Assembly (NCBI RefSeq): GCF_001298715.1
Contig: NZ_CDSC02000233.1
Location: forward strand, 1 to 6,388
Direction of reading: 5' to 3'
Source of the DNA: Bathymodiolus azoricus thioautotrophic gill symbiont
Lineage (GTDB): Bacteria > Pseudomonadota > Gammaproteobacteria > PS1 > Pseudothioglobaceae
Length of the DNA stretch: 6,388 nt
The notes beneath the pieces were generated by a model, which saw nothing but the letters and a program-made list of their open reading frames with translations, did not search any database and had not been told where the DNA came from. Below are positions 1 through 6,317 of the stretch, piece after piece (the stretch's first letter is position 1; every line of letters begins with the position of its first letter). A program made the translations under genes and the position numbers.

Positions 1-1
1 T

Positions 2-1183
2 TATTGGGTCTATAAAGTAGAGATTGTGCATCATCGATTACCACAAGAACTCTGTCGTAGATTCAAGGTATTTTTGAGCCTAATTGTTGTATTTGTTGTG
101 ATTACCTTAGTGTTTTTTAAGTCTTACACTTTACTCTTTAAGGAATATGCATATTTGCGCCTGTATATCAATCCAACTTATTATTTATATGCGATTGGCC
201 AAACTATAAATTCACAATTTAAAACTCAGCGTATGCCTTTTAAAGTTATTGGCGAAGACGCACGCATTGATAGAGATAGCCAACACAAGAAATTGGTTAT
301 TATGATAGCGGGGGAAACAGCCAGAGCAGATAGATTTTCGTTAAATGGCTACCAAAGGCTGACTAACCCATTATTGACGAAGGAGTCGGTACTTAGTTTT
401 TCTCAAATGTCTTCTTGTGGTACCAATACCGCTTATTCTCTACCTTGTATGTTCTCATCGTTGGGTAGAAGTGATTATTCTCACACGCAAGGTAAAAATA
501 TGAGTAATGTATTAGATATTTTGAATCATGCTGGTGTTGAGGTGTTGTGGAGAGACAATAATTCTAGCTCTAAGGGCGTTGCAAATCGTGTTATCTATCA
601 AGATTTTAAAACCAGTAATAACAACCATATATGTGATGTGGAATGTAGAGATGTGGGGATGTTGGATGGTTTGCAAGACTACATCAGCACGCACAAAAAT
701 CAGGATATTTTAATTGTCCTGCATATGATGGGTAGTCATGGGCCTGCTTACTATAAACGCTATCCTAAGGCGTTTGAAAAGTTCACACCAACCTGCAAGA
801 CTAATCAGTTTAGTAAATGCACTAATGAGATGATTAATAACGCCTATGACAACACCATTGTTTATACTGATTACTTTTTATCTCAAGTGATTGCATTGTT
901 GAAGAAAAATCAAACACATCAAAGTGCAATGCTCTATATGAGTGATCACGGTGAGTCGTTAGGCGAAAAAGGGCTGTATTTACATGGTATGCCTTATTTT
1001 ATAGCACCAAAAGAGCAAACTCATGTGGCGTCAATCGCATGGTTTGACAAGCAATTTTCCACAGAAGTTACAAAGGGCAAAAAAGATTTGGCATTAAGCC
1101 ATGATGGGTTGTTCCATACTTTGTTAGGGTTGTTTGATGTTAGAACCAAAGTTTATGAACAAAAATTAGACTTTATTCGGTGA
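2..1183 (+). CDS. eptA: Phosphoethanolamine transferase, EptA/MCR-type (5'-truncated by window edge)
   Basis: This is the 3' part of a sulfatase-fold phosphoethanolamine transferase. The family moves phosphoethanolamine from phosphatidylethanolamine to lipid A on the periplasmic face of the inner membrane, lowering surface negative charge. The frame is open to the left edge, so the gene starts outside; a GTG at 26 is not the true start. About 393 of the usual ~540 residues are visible. Numbering from that GTG, a membrane helix spans about residues 14-33 and the catalytic domain follows. GETAR carries the presumed nucleophile Thr98 with metal ligand Glu97. His238 lies in GSHGP, Asp307/His308 in SDHGES, and His320 in YLHGMPY. 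Cysteine pairs 131/141, 203/207 and 257/265 match the family's periplasmic disulfides. All key residues are present, so the enzyme looks functional. Exact acceptor (lipid A or another glycan) cannot be told from sequence. Confidence 0.93.
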   Translation, partial: YWVYKVEIVHHRLPQELCRRFKVFLSLIVVFVVITLVFFKSYTLLFKEYAYLRLYINPTYYLYAIGQTINSQFKTQRMPFKVIGEDARIDRDSQHKKLVIMIAGETARADRFSLNGYQRLTNPLLTKESVLSFSQMSSCGTNTAYSLPCMFSSLGRSDYSHTQGKNMSNVLDILNHAGVEVLWRDNNSSSKGVANRVIYQDFKTSNNNHICDVECRDVGMLDGLQDYISTHKNQDILIVLHMMGSHGPAYYKRYPKAFEKFTPTCKTNQFSKCTNEMINNAYDNTIVYTDYFLSQVIALLKKNQTHQSAMLYMSDHGESLGEKGLYLHGMPYFIAPKEQTHVASIAWFDKQFSTEVTKGKKDLALSHDGLFHTLLGLFDVRTKVYEQKLDFIR

Positions 1184-1184
1184 A

Positions 1185-1217
1185 TAGACAACATTAAAAT
1201 CTAAAGATGATTATAAT
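1185..1217 (+). promoter_or_regulatory. Putative sigma-70 promoter for rplM-rpsI
   Basis: A perfect TATAAT lies at 1212-1217, in the 64-nt gap between the eptA stop and rplM. The best -35-like hexamer, TAGACA at 1185-1190, is 21 nt upstream, longer than the ideal 17, and starts just after the eptA stop codon. Transcription would begin near 1224, giving a leader of only about 24 nt. No terminator is visible after eptA, so some rplM transcription could also come by read-through. Confidence 0.5.
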
Positions 1218-1247
1218 AGTCCGATTATTTTGCACAAAGATAGATTT

Positions 1248-1676
1248 ATGAAAACATTTAGCGCTAAGGCACACGAAGTGAAAAGAGATTGGTTATTGGT
1301 TGACGCTGACGGTAAAACACTGGGTCGTTTGGCAACAGCAATTGCCTCTCGCCTTCGTGGTAAGCACAAGCCTGAATACACGCCGCATACAGACACAGGC
1401 GATTACATTGTTATTATCAATGCTGAAAAAGTAACAGTAACAGGTAATAAGTTTGACGATAAAATGTATCATCATCATACGGGTTATGTAGGTAATTTGA
1501 AGTCAATAGCATTCAAGGATTTACAAGCTAAGAAGCCTGAAGAAATTATCAACAAAGCTGTCAGAGGTATGTTGCCAAAAGGCCCTCTAGGTAGAGATAT
1601 GTTTAGAAAGATGAAGGTATTCGCAGGCGCTGAACATACACACGCGGCGCAACAACCTCAACTTTTAGAAATTTAA
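1248..1676 (+). CDS. rplM: 50S ribosomal protein L13
   Basis: L13 is an early-assembling protein of the large ribosomal subunit that binds 23S rRNA. The 142-residue product has the same length as E. coli L13 and aligns along its whole length: an MKTF start, then [53 protein letters not shown] and HAAQQPQ near the end. The ATG at 1248 is chosen because it begins exactly where family members begin; an in-frame TTG at 1230 would add six residues not found in L13. Upstream sequence offers only a weak AAAGA ribosome site. rpsI follows after 30 nt, the conserved bacterial L13-S9 pair. The predicted leader is very short, leaving little room for an autoregulatory structure. Confidence 0.98.
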   Translation: MKTFSAKAHEVKRDWLLVDADGKTLGRLATAIASRLRGKHKPEYTPHTDTGDYIVIINAEKVTVTGNKFDDKMYHHHTGYVGNLKSIAFKDLQAKKPEEIINKAVRGMLPKGPLGRDMFRKMKVFAGAEHTHAAQQPQLLEI

Positions 1677-1706
1677 TTTTAGATATTTTAAGGTACGGAA
1701 ATTATT

Positions 1707-2102
1707 ATGGCAAAGACGCAAATATTTTATGCAACAGGCAGAAGAAAGACCTCAGTAGCTCGTGTTTATATGACTAAAGGTAAAGGTGTATTTACCGTAA
1801 ACAAGCGTCCAATGGGCGAATACTTCGGTCGTGAAACTTCTTCAATGATTATTAATCAACCATTAGATACGGTTGATATGAGAGATAAGTTTGACTTCAA
1901 CATCATGGTTAAGGGCGGTGGTGACACTGGTCAAGCGGGTGCGATTCGTTTAGGTGTGACACGCGCCTTAATGGAGTATGATGAAGAGCTTAGAGGTGAC
2001 CTTCGTAAGGCTGGTTTTGTTACTCGTGACGCAAGAATTGTTGAGCGTAAGAAAGTTGGACACAAGAAAGCGCGTAAGAGCGAGCAGTACTCAAAGCGTT
2101 AA
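1707..2102 (+). CDS. rpsI: 30S ribosomal protein S9
   Basis: S9 belongs to the head of the small ribosomal subunit; its basic C-terminal tail reaches towards P-site tRNA. The 131-residue product is one longer than E. coli S9 and carries the family landmarks: YATGRRK near residue 8, [41 protein letters not shown], and the terminal SKR. The tail from about residue 107 is very basic, as expected. The ATG at 1707 follows a GGA at 1697-1699 and an AAGG at 1690-1693 as modest ribosome sites. It is the second and last gene of the rplM-rpsI unit, with an intrinsic terminator beginning 19 nt after the stop. Confidence 0.98.
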   Translation: MAKTQIFYATGRRKTSVARVYMTKGKGVFTVNKRPMGEYFGRETSSMIINQPLDTVDMRDKFDFNIMVKGGGDTGQAGAIRLGVTRALMEYDEELRGDLRKAGFVTRDARIVERKKVGHKKARKSEQYSKR

Positions 2103-2121
2103 CATTTTATTTAATGCTTGC

Positions 2122-2150
2122 AAAAAAAACTCGCAGATTGCGGGTTTTTT
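2122..2150. terminator. Intrinsic terminator between convergent operons
   Basis: An A8 run (2122-2129) precedes a stem formed by 2129-2135 and 2139-2145 with a GAT loop, followed by T6 (2145-2150). On the plus strand all seven pairs form (one U-G), ending rpsI transcripts. On the minus strand the U-G position becomes a C-A mismatch, but a U8 tract follows, so it may also stop the leftward operon, whose last gene ends at 2180. Confidence 0.85.
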
Positions 2151-2179
2151 ATTGCCTAGAATTTGTTTTAATTCGGCAG

Positions 2180-2872
2180 TTAATCATCAAATCTAGACAG
2201 TTTGTTTTGTCTAATAATACTTTGCACTAACTCAATATATTCATAACCAATCGCTGAGTATTTTTCCAATCCTTCAGAAAGACTGGCACCTGTAAGTTTA
2301 AGATTGTGTTTACGCTTATAAGCTCTAATTTGTCTGAGTAACCTATAAGTATGATTACGATTAAGATTTAGCAGGTAGTATTTAATGGATTTGTTGACCG
2401 AAGAAAAGCTCATTACCTCGTGCTTAGCGCCTTTTATACGCTCTTTAGGTACAACACCACAACCAAGTTTAAAACACCACAGACCAAAATAATTGTTGTA
2501 GTATTTGGAAAATCTGGAATTCCCCCAATTGGATTCAATCGCTGCTTGCGCTAACACTAAAGAGGCAGGGATAGTGTCTACTGCATTTAATAACGAGATT
2601 TTGTTCACACTCTTAATACGATATTTTTTAGCTAATTTTTTAATCTGTGTGTCATCAAATTGATTATTTTTAATCAATGAACGAAGCAGTTTAATTTTAT
2701 TATTTTCCTCTTTTACCATTGGTAGTAAGTAATCAAAAAAAGCATTTTTCTTTTGATTAGAATCTTTTATCTCATCAAATTTTGGTGTTTTTGGTGAAAT
2801 TAAATCCCAGATGTTAAAAGCCTGCGCTGTAGTAGCGCAAGCAATAGTGATGACAAACAAAAGTTCTCTCAT
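2180..2872 (-). CDS. Bax-like secreted glucosaminidase-domain protein
   Basis: The 230-residue product resembles the E. coli Bax family, which carries a glucosaminidase domain (PF01832-type) predicted to cut the peptidoglycan glycan backbone. Residues 1-18 look like a signal peptide ending AQA before Phe19, so it should act in the periplasm. The domain covers about 95-225: IPASLVLAQAAIESNWG with presumed catalytic Glu113, SRFSKYYNNYFGLW, then CF..GCG, HEV..F, a repeated-Asn NLNRNHTY stretch and YS..GYEY. It is somewhat shorter than E. coli Bax. The start ATG overlaps the preceding phosphatase stop by four nt (ATGA) and has no clear Shine-Dalgarno site, so translation is probably coupled. It is the last gene of the leftward operon. 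The hydrolase activity is inferred from family membership, and E. coli Bax itself is poorly characterised. Confidence 0.82.
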   Translation of the reverse strand: MRELLFVITIACATTAQAFNIWDLISPKTPKFDEIKDSNQKKNAFFDYLLPMVKEENNKIKLLRSLIKNNQFDDTQIKKLAKKYRIKSVNKISLLNAVDTIPASLVLAQAAIESNWGNSRFSKYYNNYFGLWCFKLGCGVVPKERIKGAKHEVMSFSSVNKSIKYYLLNLNRNHTYRLLRQIRAYKRKHNLKLTGASLSEGLEKYSAIGYEYIELVQSIIRQNKLSRFDD

Positions 2873-3399
2873 AATTCAAATCGCTCACAAGATGCAGAAG
2901 CAACTTGTATTGTAAACATTTTTTCAATGGATAGGTTGAGTAAGTGAGATTTAATAACCCTAATAACCCCTGCGTGGGCGACGAGTAAGATTGACTTTTT
3001 TGTTCGTTCTTGGGTTATTTGCTCTAATACAGACAATATTCGTGCCTGGAAATCGTATAAATCTTCTGCACCCAATGGTCGATTGTCTAAGGGGCTTTGT
3101 TTGAATTTGTCAATTGTGGTTTGTCCAATTTCCTTGGCATTTCGACCTTGCCAGTCGCCAAATCCTATTTCCTTTAGTGAGTCAAACACTTGCATTTCAA
3201 TATTTTGCATTTCTGATAAATGCTGAGCAAATGCTTGACAACGAGCCATTGGCGAAGTGGCAATAAAATCCCAGTGTTTACCATTTATTGATGCTTGCAT
3301 TTGTTGCCAGCCTTTTTCGCTTAAGGGGTCGTCAAGTAAATTTCCACGGTATAAGCGACCCCCTTCGGGTTCACCATGTCTTAATAAGTCAAGAATCAT
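2869..3399 (-). CDS. Histidine phosphatase family protein (phosphoglycerate mutase-like, CobC-like)
   Basis: The 176-residue product belongs to the histidine phosphatase superfamily, which removes phosphate through a phosphohistidine intermediate. The signature RHGEP has the presumed nucleophile His8 next to Arg7. Other expected catalytic residues are Arg53 (SPMARC), Glu77 (LKEIGFGDWQGR) and His142 (VAHAGVIR). The FGDW segment and the C-terminal region resemble alpha-ribazole phosphatase CobC, which acts late in cobalamin assembly, but no cobalamin gene is nearby, so substrate is open. It is a little shorter than E. coli CobC (about 200). The ATG at 3399 is 10 nt after the gpsA stop, and the downstream Bax-like gene overlaps its stop. 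No strong ribosome binding site is seen. Confidence 0.85.
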   Translation of the reverse strand: MILDLLRHGEPEGGRLYRGNLLDDPLSEKGWQQMQASINGKHWDFIATSPMARCQAFAQHLSEMQNIEMQVFDSLKEIGFGDWQGRNAKEIGQTTIDKFKQSPLDNRPLGAEDLYDFQARILSVLEQITQERTKKSILLVAHAGVIRVIKSHLLNLSIEKMFTIQVASASCERFEL

Positions 3400-3409
3400 T
3401 TTAGAGAAA

Positions 3410-4387
3410 TCACTCGTGGATCTGCACTCTTGACATTAACCGATTAACGGCTTGGGTCGGCGTCACTTGTCCATCAACAACTTGTTTAACTTGTTCACAA
3501 ATTGGCATTTCAATTTGATGATTTTTTGCCTGTGATAATACTAACCCTAAGGTATTAAGCCCTTCAACAGTTGCACCAACACTATTCAACGCCTGTTTTG
3601 TATTTTGATTTTTAGCTAATGCCTTGCCAAATTGGCGATTTCTTGATAAATCATCGGAACAAGTTAGCACCAAATCACCCAATCCCGATAAACCATTGAA
3701 AGTCGATGTATTCGCACCTAAAGCCACACCTAAGCGTATCATTTCAGCTAATCCACGCGTGATTAAAGCCGCTTGAGCGCTAGCACCATAGTTTAAACCT
3801 GCAGCAATACCTGCGGCAATTGCCAAAATATTTTTGACTGACCCGCCCACTTCTACACCAATGACATCATCATTGGTGTAGGCTCTAAGTGCTTGAGTAT
3901 TTAGAACTTGCGCCCAGTGGTCTTGAATTCTTTTGTCTTTTGCAGCAACGCTAAGTGCTGTTGGTTTACGACTAGCGACTTCAAAGGCAAAACTAGGTCC
4001 TGAAATTACACAACTTGGGTGTTTGTCTAGAATAGATTCAAAGCTCTCATGTAAAAAACATTGTCCATCGGTATCAAAACCTTTAGTTGCCCAAGCAACA
4101 GATTGTTTTTCTGTGAGTAAGGGTTGCAGTGTTTTAAGTGTGCTAGTAAAACCATAACTCGGTACCGCAATTAAAACACTGTGAGAATCTTGCACATGCG
4201 ATAAATCAAAAGTCAGTTTTATATTTGATGCATAATTTACCGATAAAGCAGGGTGTTTTGGCTGTAGTGTGTCAACTTCTTTTTGCGTGTGAGCATGTAA
4301 AAAGATAGTATCAAAGTTATCTGACAAGGCAATTGCTAAAGCACTTCCCCAAGCACCTGCACCAATAATACTAAGGTTGTTGGTCAT
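3410..4387 (-). CDS. gpsA: Glycerol-3-phosphate dehydrogenase [NAD(P)+]
   Basis: GpsA reduces dihydroxyacetone phosphate to sn-glycerol-3-phosphate in the cytoplasm, supplying the backbone of membrane phospholipids. The 325-residue product is of normal family length. The N-terminal Rossmann fold shows GAGAWGSALA at residues 9-18, followed by AVPS (74-77) and ATKG with Lys102. The catalytic region has GPSFAFEV (130-137), VGGSVKN with presumed catalytic Lys185, and AGIAAGLNYG. Further landmarks are SGLGDLVLTC (234-243), SRNRQFG with Arg249/Arg251, and VEGLNT (274-279). The ATG overlaps the grxC stop by one base (TAATG), and no Shine-Dalgarno is seen, so coupling is likely. In E. coli secB lies between grxC and gpsA; here it does not. 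A long inverted repeat lies within the gene (separate entry). Confidence 0.97.
   Translation of the reverse strand: MTNNLSIIGAGAWGSALAIALSDNFDTIFLHAHTQKEVDTLQPKHPALSVNYASNIKLTFDLSHVQDSHSVLIAVPSYGFTSTLKTLQPLLTEKQSVAWATKGFDTDGQCFLHESFESILDKHPSCVISGPSFAFEVASRKPTALSVAAKDKRIQDHWAQVLNTQALRAYTNDDVIGVEVGGSVKNILAIAAGIAAGLNYGASAQAALITRGLAEMIRLGVALGANTSTFNGLSGLGDLVLTCSDDLSRNRQFGKALAKNQNTKQALNSVGATVEGLNTLGLVLSQAKNHQIEMPICEQVKQVVDGQVTPTQAVNRLMSRVQIHE
3853..3881 (-). repeat. 12-bp perfect inverted repeat inside gpsA
   Basis: Arms at 3853-3864 and 3870-3881 are perfectly complementary, separated by five bases, and would form a strong hairpin in gpsA mRNA. It lies over codons for about residues 169-178 (AYTNDDVIGV), just before the catalytic-lysine segment. 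No U-tract follows on either strand, so it is not an intrinsic terminator. The amino acids are family-typical, so part of the symmetry may be chance. Confidence 0.6.
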
Positions 4388-4638
4388 TATTGATTAAGGA
4401 TTTCGTCTAATTTTCCAGACGAATCAGCGGCTGCTAAATCATCAAAGCCACCGATATGTGTGCCATTAATAAATACTTGTGGTACTGTATTTCTGCCAGT
4501 TTTTTCTATTACTTCGTCCCAATCATCGGGTGTTTTGACATAATGTTTCTTAAAGGGAATACCTCTACTTTCTAATAATTGATAAGCTCTTTGACAAAAT
4601 GGACAAGTATCAGAACAATAAATTGTGTTTGTTTTCAC
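4387..4638 (-). CDS. grxC: Glutaredoxin 3
   Basis: This is a small cytoplasmic thiol-disulfide oxidoreductase that uses glutathione to reduce protein disulfides and mixed disulfides. At 83 residues it matches E. coli Grx3. The active site is CPFC at residues 12-15 (E. coli has CPYC). TVPQ (51-54) supplies the cis-proline loop that holds glutathione, and GGFDDL (63-68) the second glutathione contact; E. coli has Cys where Phe65 stands here. An extra Cys8 lies near the active site. The start is GTG at 4638, supported by a strong TAGGAG ribosome site six nt upstream. It sits between a yibN-like rhodanese and gpsA, as in the E. coli cluster but without secB, and its stop overlaps the gpsA start. 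Confidence 0.95.
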   Translation of the reverse strand: MKTNTIYCSDTCPFCQRAYQLLESRGIPFKKHYVKTPDDWDEVIEKTGRNTVPQVFINGTHIGGFDDLAAADSSGKLDEILNQ

Positions 4639-4644
4639 TTGCGT

Positions 4645-4650
4645 CTCCTA
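4645..4650 (-). promoter_or_regulatory. Ribosome binding site that fixes the grxC GTG start
   Basis: TAGGAG reads leftward from 4650 to 4645, six nt before the GTG. Its TAG is also the stop codon of the upstream rhodanese gene, so termination of one and initiation of the other share bases. This supports GTG at 4638; no ATG fits the alignment better. Confidence 0.8.
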
Positions 4651-5067
4651 AGATTTAATGGGTTGGTTGGCTTTTTTCCAGGCGTTCATGCCGCCTTTTA
4701 AGTTATAAACATGCTCAAACTCATTGCGTGTTAATAGTCCTGCAATATGTGCTGCACGCGAACCACTGTGGCAATATACCAATACTTTTTTCTTATTATC
4801 TAAGGTATTAAGTTTACTTTTAACTTGACTTATTGGGATATGAATATCATTTGCAATATAGCCTGCACTGCGTTCTTTTTTCTCGCGCACATCTAGGATA
4901 ATTAAATCTTTTTCATCCATTAATGTAACTGCTGCGTCAACATCTATATCTTCGTATTTTTTTAATTTATCTGCAACAACATTGCCAATCAGTAGCATAA
5001 TCAAAATCACCAATGTAACTGTGGTAAGGATTTGCTCGTCATCTAATAAAAACTCTAAAACTTCCAT
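4648..5067 (-). CDS. yibN: Membrane-anchored rhodanese-like sulfurtransferase (YibN-like)
   Basis: The 139-residue product has an N-terminal membrane helix at about 13-31 (VTLVILIMLLIGNVVA) followed by a single rhodanese domain at about 40-135. The domain has LDVRE (58-62), the active-site loop YCHSGSR with presumed catalytic Cys99 and Arg104, and the C-terminal GGMNAW (125-130). Rhodaneses carry sulfur as a cysteine persulfide; the donor and acceptor here are unknown. Single-helix rhodaneses of this form next to grxC are the E. coli YibN type, so the symbol rests on both architecture and position. The start ATG is preceded by a strong AAGGAG. The gap to the upstream pabA stop is two nt, and to grxC nine nt. 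Confidence 0.88.
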   Translation of the reverse strand: MEVLEFLLDDEQILTTVTLVILIMLLIGNVVADKLKKYEDIDVDAAVTLMDEKDLIILDVREKKERSAGYIANDIHIPISQVKSKLNTLDNKKKVLVYCHSGSRAAHIAGLLTRNEFEHVYNLKGGMNAWKKANQPIKS

Positions 5068-5069
5068 GT

Positions 5070-5651
5070 TTATTCTCCTTTTAAAAAGTTATCTAGCATC
5101 TCATGACCTTGTTCAGTCAAAATAGATTCTGGGTGGAATTGAACACCTTCAATGGGCATTTCTTTATGCTTGATGCCCATAATTTCATCACAACCACCTT
5201 GTTCATCCTTAGTCCAAGCAGTCATTTCAAAGCAATCTGGCAAACTGGATTGTTCGGCTACCAATGAGTGGTAGCGCGTGGCATTTAATGGATTGTTGAG
5301 GTTGTTAAATACACCTTTGTTTGTATGATGTACAGGTGATATTTTTCCATGCATAATCTTTTTAGCGCCAATCACATTACCACCGAATGCCTGCACCATC
5401 GCCTGAAACCCCAGGCACACACCAAGTATTGGAATCTTGCCAGCAAAATTTCTAATCACTTCAATTGAAATCCCTGCTTCATTTGGTGTGCAAGGACCAG
5501 GGGAGATAACCAAAAACTCTGGATTCAGTTTTTCAATTTCATTGACTGTAATTTTGTCATTTCGATACACTTCAACCGTTTGTCCTAACTCGCCAAAATA
5601 CTGCACCAAGTTATAGGTAAATGAATCGTAATTGTCAATCATTAAAAGCAT
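5070..5651 (-). CDS. pabA: Glutamine amidotransferase of aminodeoxychorismate/anthranilate synthase (PabA/TrpG)
   Basis: This class I glutamine amidotransferase releases ammonia from glutamine for a chorismate-using partner: PabB (4-aminobenzoate for folate) or TrpE (anthranilate for tryptophan). In many bacteria one subunit serves both. The 193-residue product is full length. [14 protein letters not shown] at 5-18, SPGPCTP at 50-56, nucleophile Cys79 in GVCLGFQ, TRYHSL at 125-130, and the His173/Glu175 pair in FHPES complete the triad. Phe82 stands where most relatives have His. The ATG at 5651 gives [10 protein letters not shown], matching relatives; a second ATG at 5642, in a TAATG overlap, would be three codons shorter. 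It overlaps the NYN gene by 10 nt and lacks a clear ribosome site. Neither trpD/trpC nor pabB is adjacent, so pabA versus trpG is undecided. Confidence 0.9.
   Translation of the reverse strand: MLLMIDNYDSFTYNLVQYFGELGQTVEVYRNDKITVNEIEKLNPEFLVISPGPCTPNEAGISIEVIRNFAGKIPILGVCLGFQAMVQAFGGNVIGAKKIMHGKISPVHHTNKGVFNNLNNPLNATRYHSLVAEQSSLPDCFEMTAWTKDEQGGCDEIMGIKHKEMPIEGVQFHPESILTEQGHEMLDNFLKGE
5075..5080 (-). promoter_or_regulatory. Strong ribosome binding site for the yibN-like gene
   Basis: AAGGAG reads leftward from 5080 to 5075, seven nt before the ATG at 5067. It lies inside the last codons of the upstream amidotransferase gene (Lys-Gly-Glu-stop), giving this gene independent initiation within the operon. 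Confidence 0.75.
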
Positions 5652-6250
5652 AATTTATTGTTTTTAATGATATTTAGTTTGATTGGTCTAATAAAATCAG
5701 TATGCATGGTTAAATCTGGCGTTAAATGGCGCTCTCCTAATTTGGCAATTACAACCTGTATATTGGCTTTTCTAACATATTTCATTGCAGGAATAAAATC
5801 AGTGTCTGCAGTAATTAAAATAATTCTATCAATTTTTCCTTGATGAGCAAGGTGTGCCATATCTAACCCAATACGCATATCCACGCCTTTTTTCCTAAAT
5901 TTTGGCTTACTTTTTTTGCCTTCATTAGTCCAACCTTCGAATTTTAAAACCCCTAAACGAACAGCAAATAAATCTTTTGGTTGTAATTCTGCAATCAGTT
6001 TATTTTCTTTTTTGACTAATTCTACACCATTTTTGTGTTTCAGCAAATAAAAGAATGGTTTGCCAGTTTTTTTGTCAATTGGGTCAAATGAATCACAATC
6101 ATAATAGAGAATTTTGTGTAATTCTTCTTCATCAGCTACACAACAATCCTTAGCTATTTGTGCAATCATATTTGCATTATAAGAAATACCTTCCTCTCTT
6201 AAGACAATGAGTAAATAACCAGCATCAATCAGTAAAATAGTTTTTTTCAT
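5642..6250 (-). CDS. NYN-domain (PIN-like, LabA/DUF88-type) protein, putative RNase
   Basis: The 202-residue product has the layout of NYN-domain proteins, a branch of the PIN-like fold predicted to be metal-dependent RNases. The opening strand LLIDAGYLL carries Asp9. A second acidic region, [12 protein letters not shown], has Asp124 and Asp130. The third motif, [16 protein letters not shown] (146-161), has Asp149 and Asp151 and is the clearest signature. Together these could form an acidic metal site. A lysine-rich stretch (about 112-122) precedes the second motif and could contact nucleic acid. There is no signal peptide or membrane helix, so it should be cytoplasmic. A strong AAGGAG lies eight nt before the ATG. 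It is the first gene of the operon, just downstream of a repeat-plus-terminator leader, and overlaps pabA by 10 nt. Its substrate and any role in regulation or defence are unknown. Confidence 0.8.
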   Translation of the reverse strand: MKKTILLIDAGYLLIVLREEGISYNANMIAQIAKDCCVADEEELHKILYYDCDSFDPIDKKTGKPFFYLLKHKNGVELVKKENKLIAELQPKDLFAVRLGVLKFEGWTNEGKKSKPKFRKKGVDMRIGLDMAHLAHQGKIDRIILITADTDFIPAMKYVRKANIQVVIAKLGERHLTPDLTMHTDFIRPIKLNIIKNNKLCF

Positions 6251-6258
6251 TTTTTTTA

Positions 6259-6264
6259 CTCCTT
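6259..6264 (-). promoter_or_regulatory. Ribosome binding site of the NYN gene
   Basis: AAGGAG reads leftward from 6264 to 6259, eight nt (TAAAAAAA) before the ATG at 6250. It lies only six nt beyond the U-tract of the leader terminator. Its exact complement, CUCCUU, occurs in the terminator's 5' arm and loop (6293 to 6288). Confidence 0.8.
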
Positions 6265-6270
6265 AAAGCT

Positions 6271-6298
6271 AAAAAAAAGACCTCCAAAAGGAGGTCTT
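6271..6298 (-). terminator. Leader terminator / candidate attenuator upstream of the NYN-pabA-yibN-grxC-gpsA operon
   Basis: On the minus strand AAGACCTCC (6298-6290) and GGAGGTCTT (6285-6277) form a nine-pair perfect stem with a UUUU loop, followed by an unbroken U-run to 6271. This is a textbook intrinsic terminator in the leftward direction; the plus strand has no T-run after it. Only six nt separate it from the ribosome binding site of the NYN gene, so no promoter fits downstream. Either it attenuates the operon or it ends an upstream transcript with partial read-through. Confidence 0.88.
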
Positions 6299-6299
6299 C

Positions 6300-6317
6300 A
6301 TGCTTGCCCACAAGCTT
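6300..6317 (-). repeat. Tandem leader repeat, second copy
   Basis: Minus-strand AAGCTTGTGGGCAAGCAT, identical to the other copy except at 6309. GCTTG and CAAGC can pair around a UGGG loop. The similarity continues into AAGACC, which is the 5' arm of the terminator, so this unit merges with the terminator stem. Confidence 0.8.

Noticed and set aside
26..28. GTG at 26 as the start of the phosphoethanolamine transferase
   Set aside because: The frame is open to the window edge, the preceding codons also read as family-like sequence, and the family needs about 150 more N-terminal residues with membrane helices.
512..713. Overlapping ~60-codon frames on both strands inside eptA
   Set aside because: They lie wholly within a well-conserved coding region, resemble nothing and lack ribosome sites; they are shadows.
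1230..1247. TTG at 1230 as an upstream start of rplM
   Set aside because: It adds six residues absent from L13 proteins, while the ATG at 1248 begins exactly at the conserved MKTF and gives the standard 142 residues.
1978..2196. Plus-strand frame running from rpsI through the terminator
   Set aside because: It overlaps the conserved end of rpsI, crosses the terminator hairpin and has no recognisable content.
2823..2839. Inverted repeat TGCGCT/AGCGCA in the Bax-like signal peptide region
   Set aside because: A six-base stem within Ala-rich signal peptide codons is easily explained by chance, and no regulatory context supports it.
5640..5642. Second ATG, in a TAATG overlap, as the pabA start
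   Set aside because: Relatives begin three or four residues earlier with the same [15 protein letters not shown] pattern, so the ATG at 5651 fits better; the shorter start remains possible.
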